A stretch of DNA of 64,000 bases from Sphingomonas parapaucimobilis NBRC 15100 (GTDB taxonomy: Bacteria > Pseudomonadota > Alphaproteobacteria > Sphingomonadales > Sphingomonadaceae): the NCBI RefSeq assembly GCF_000787715.1, contig NZ_BBPI01000076.1:58247-122246 (forward strand), written 5' to 3'. Positions 63,501-64,000 of the stretch are shown one piece after another. Under the pieces are notes generated by a model, which was not told where the DNA came from, did not search any database, and saw only the letters and a list, made by a program, of their open reading frames with translations. The first letter of the stretch is position 1, and each line of letters starts with the position of its first letter. The position numbers and the translations under genes were made by a program.

Positions 63501-64000
63501 GGGGATGGTCCCCGCCTTGGTGATGGCTTCTTTGTTGAACTTGCGGTTCCCCCGCACCCGCGGGGATGGTCCCGATGCCGGCAGGCCCGGCTTGTTCGGA
63601 TGCTCGGTTCCCCCGCACCCGCGGGGATGGTCCCCGCTTGATCTTGTGGACGTCGGGCTTATAGACGGTTCCCCCGCACCCGCGGGGATGGTCCCGGGTG
63701 GATCGTGTACTTCGACGCCGCCCGCCAGGTTCCCCCGCACCCGCGGGGATGGTCCCTGGCCTACTGGGTCGGCTACTGGGACCGCGCCGGTTCCCCCGCA
63801 CCCGCGGGGATGGTCCCGCGCTGACGCCGGGCGTCCTGGCGGCGGGCGAGGTTCCCCCGCACCCGCGGGGATGGTCCCTCGGTCGGAAGCTGGAGCGCGG
63901 CGCATGACCCGGTTCCCCCGCACCCGCGGGGATGGTCCCGCCCGTGGCTGACATACCATTCGGATATTGGGGGTTCCCCCGCACCCGCGGGGATGGTCCC
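60556..64000 (+). CRISPR. Type I-E CRISPR array: 57 repeats, 56 spacers, continuing past the window
   Basis: The 29-nt repeats begin GGTTCCCCC and end GATGGTCCC, with a CCCCGC-ACCC-GCGGGG hairpin in the middle; the expected 8-nt crRNA handle is ATGGTCCC. I checked all repeat starts: each lies exactly 61 bases after the last (60556, 60617 ... 63972), so every spacer is 32 nt. The last visible repeat ends at base 64000. Four repeats vary: numbers 14 (61349) and 21 (61776) end in G, number 39 (62874) ends in T, and number 32 (62447) has T for C at position 8. Orientation agrees with E. coli type I-E. The absence of decay suggests an active array whose distal end is outside the window. Spacer sources cannot be named without a search. 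Confidence 0.98.

Noticed and set aside
60526..63984. Many overlapping open frames with repeated peptides such as FPRTRGDGP, VPPHPRGWS and GSPAPAGMVP
   Set aside because: They are translations of the CRISPR repeats. The repeat has no stop codon in any frame and the 61-nt period cycles through frames, so long false repeats appear on both strands.

Overview
The window is GC-rich, tightly packed bacterial DNA. Many TonB-dependent receptors (OAR type, heme type and a TIGR01782-type remnant), an HWE-family histidine kinase, ATGA/GTGA stop-start overlaps and strong G/C third-codon preference point to an alphaproteobacterium of the Sphingomonadaceae, probably Sphingomonas or a close relative. This is inferred from gene content, not from a database search.

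Region 1 (1-32209) holds ordinary accessory modules. They are the tail of a sensor kinase; an RND efflux operon (pump, adaptor, outer-membrane lipoprotein); a PAS/HWE kinase; a LacI-controlled glucan locus (OAR-type receptor and GH144-like enzyme on one strand, GH3 beta-glucosidase divergent); a Fur-boxed heme-type receptor with a DUF6607-like partner; an antiporter and OmpA-like lipoprotein pair; an HxlR regulator divergent from an SDR reductase; a chemoreceptor; an OxyR-like regulator without the redox cysteines; and a type I secretion-like trio whose ABC protein has lost every ATPase motif.

Region 2 (32367-39226) has a membrane GGDEF-EAL protein, a lipoprotein esterase, a large uncharacterised glycoside hydrolase and a decayed TonB-dependent receptor. 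The decayed receptor abuts the stop codon of cas3, so it marks the left edge of a defence island.

Region 3 (39227-64000) is the defence island. Reverse-strand cas3 faces away from a forward block of four genes in class 1 DISARM order (drmD, drmMI, drmA, drmB; no drmC). After 127 bp come all the remaining type I-E genes (cas8e, cse2, cas7, cas5, cas6e, cas1, cas2), a 60-bp leader and a CRISPR array of 57 repeats at an exact 61-nt period that runs off the window. A complete-looking DISARM core therefore sits between the nuclease-helicase of a type I-E system and its Cascade/adaptation operon, and shares a 164-bp divergent control region with cas3. This is the most interesting feature. DISARM would attack DNA lacking the host methyl mark, Cascade-Cas3 would attack spacer-matched DNA, and Cas1-Cas2 could use fragments from either. 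Any cooperation between them is inference.
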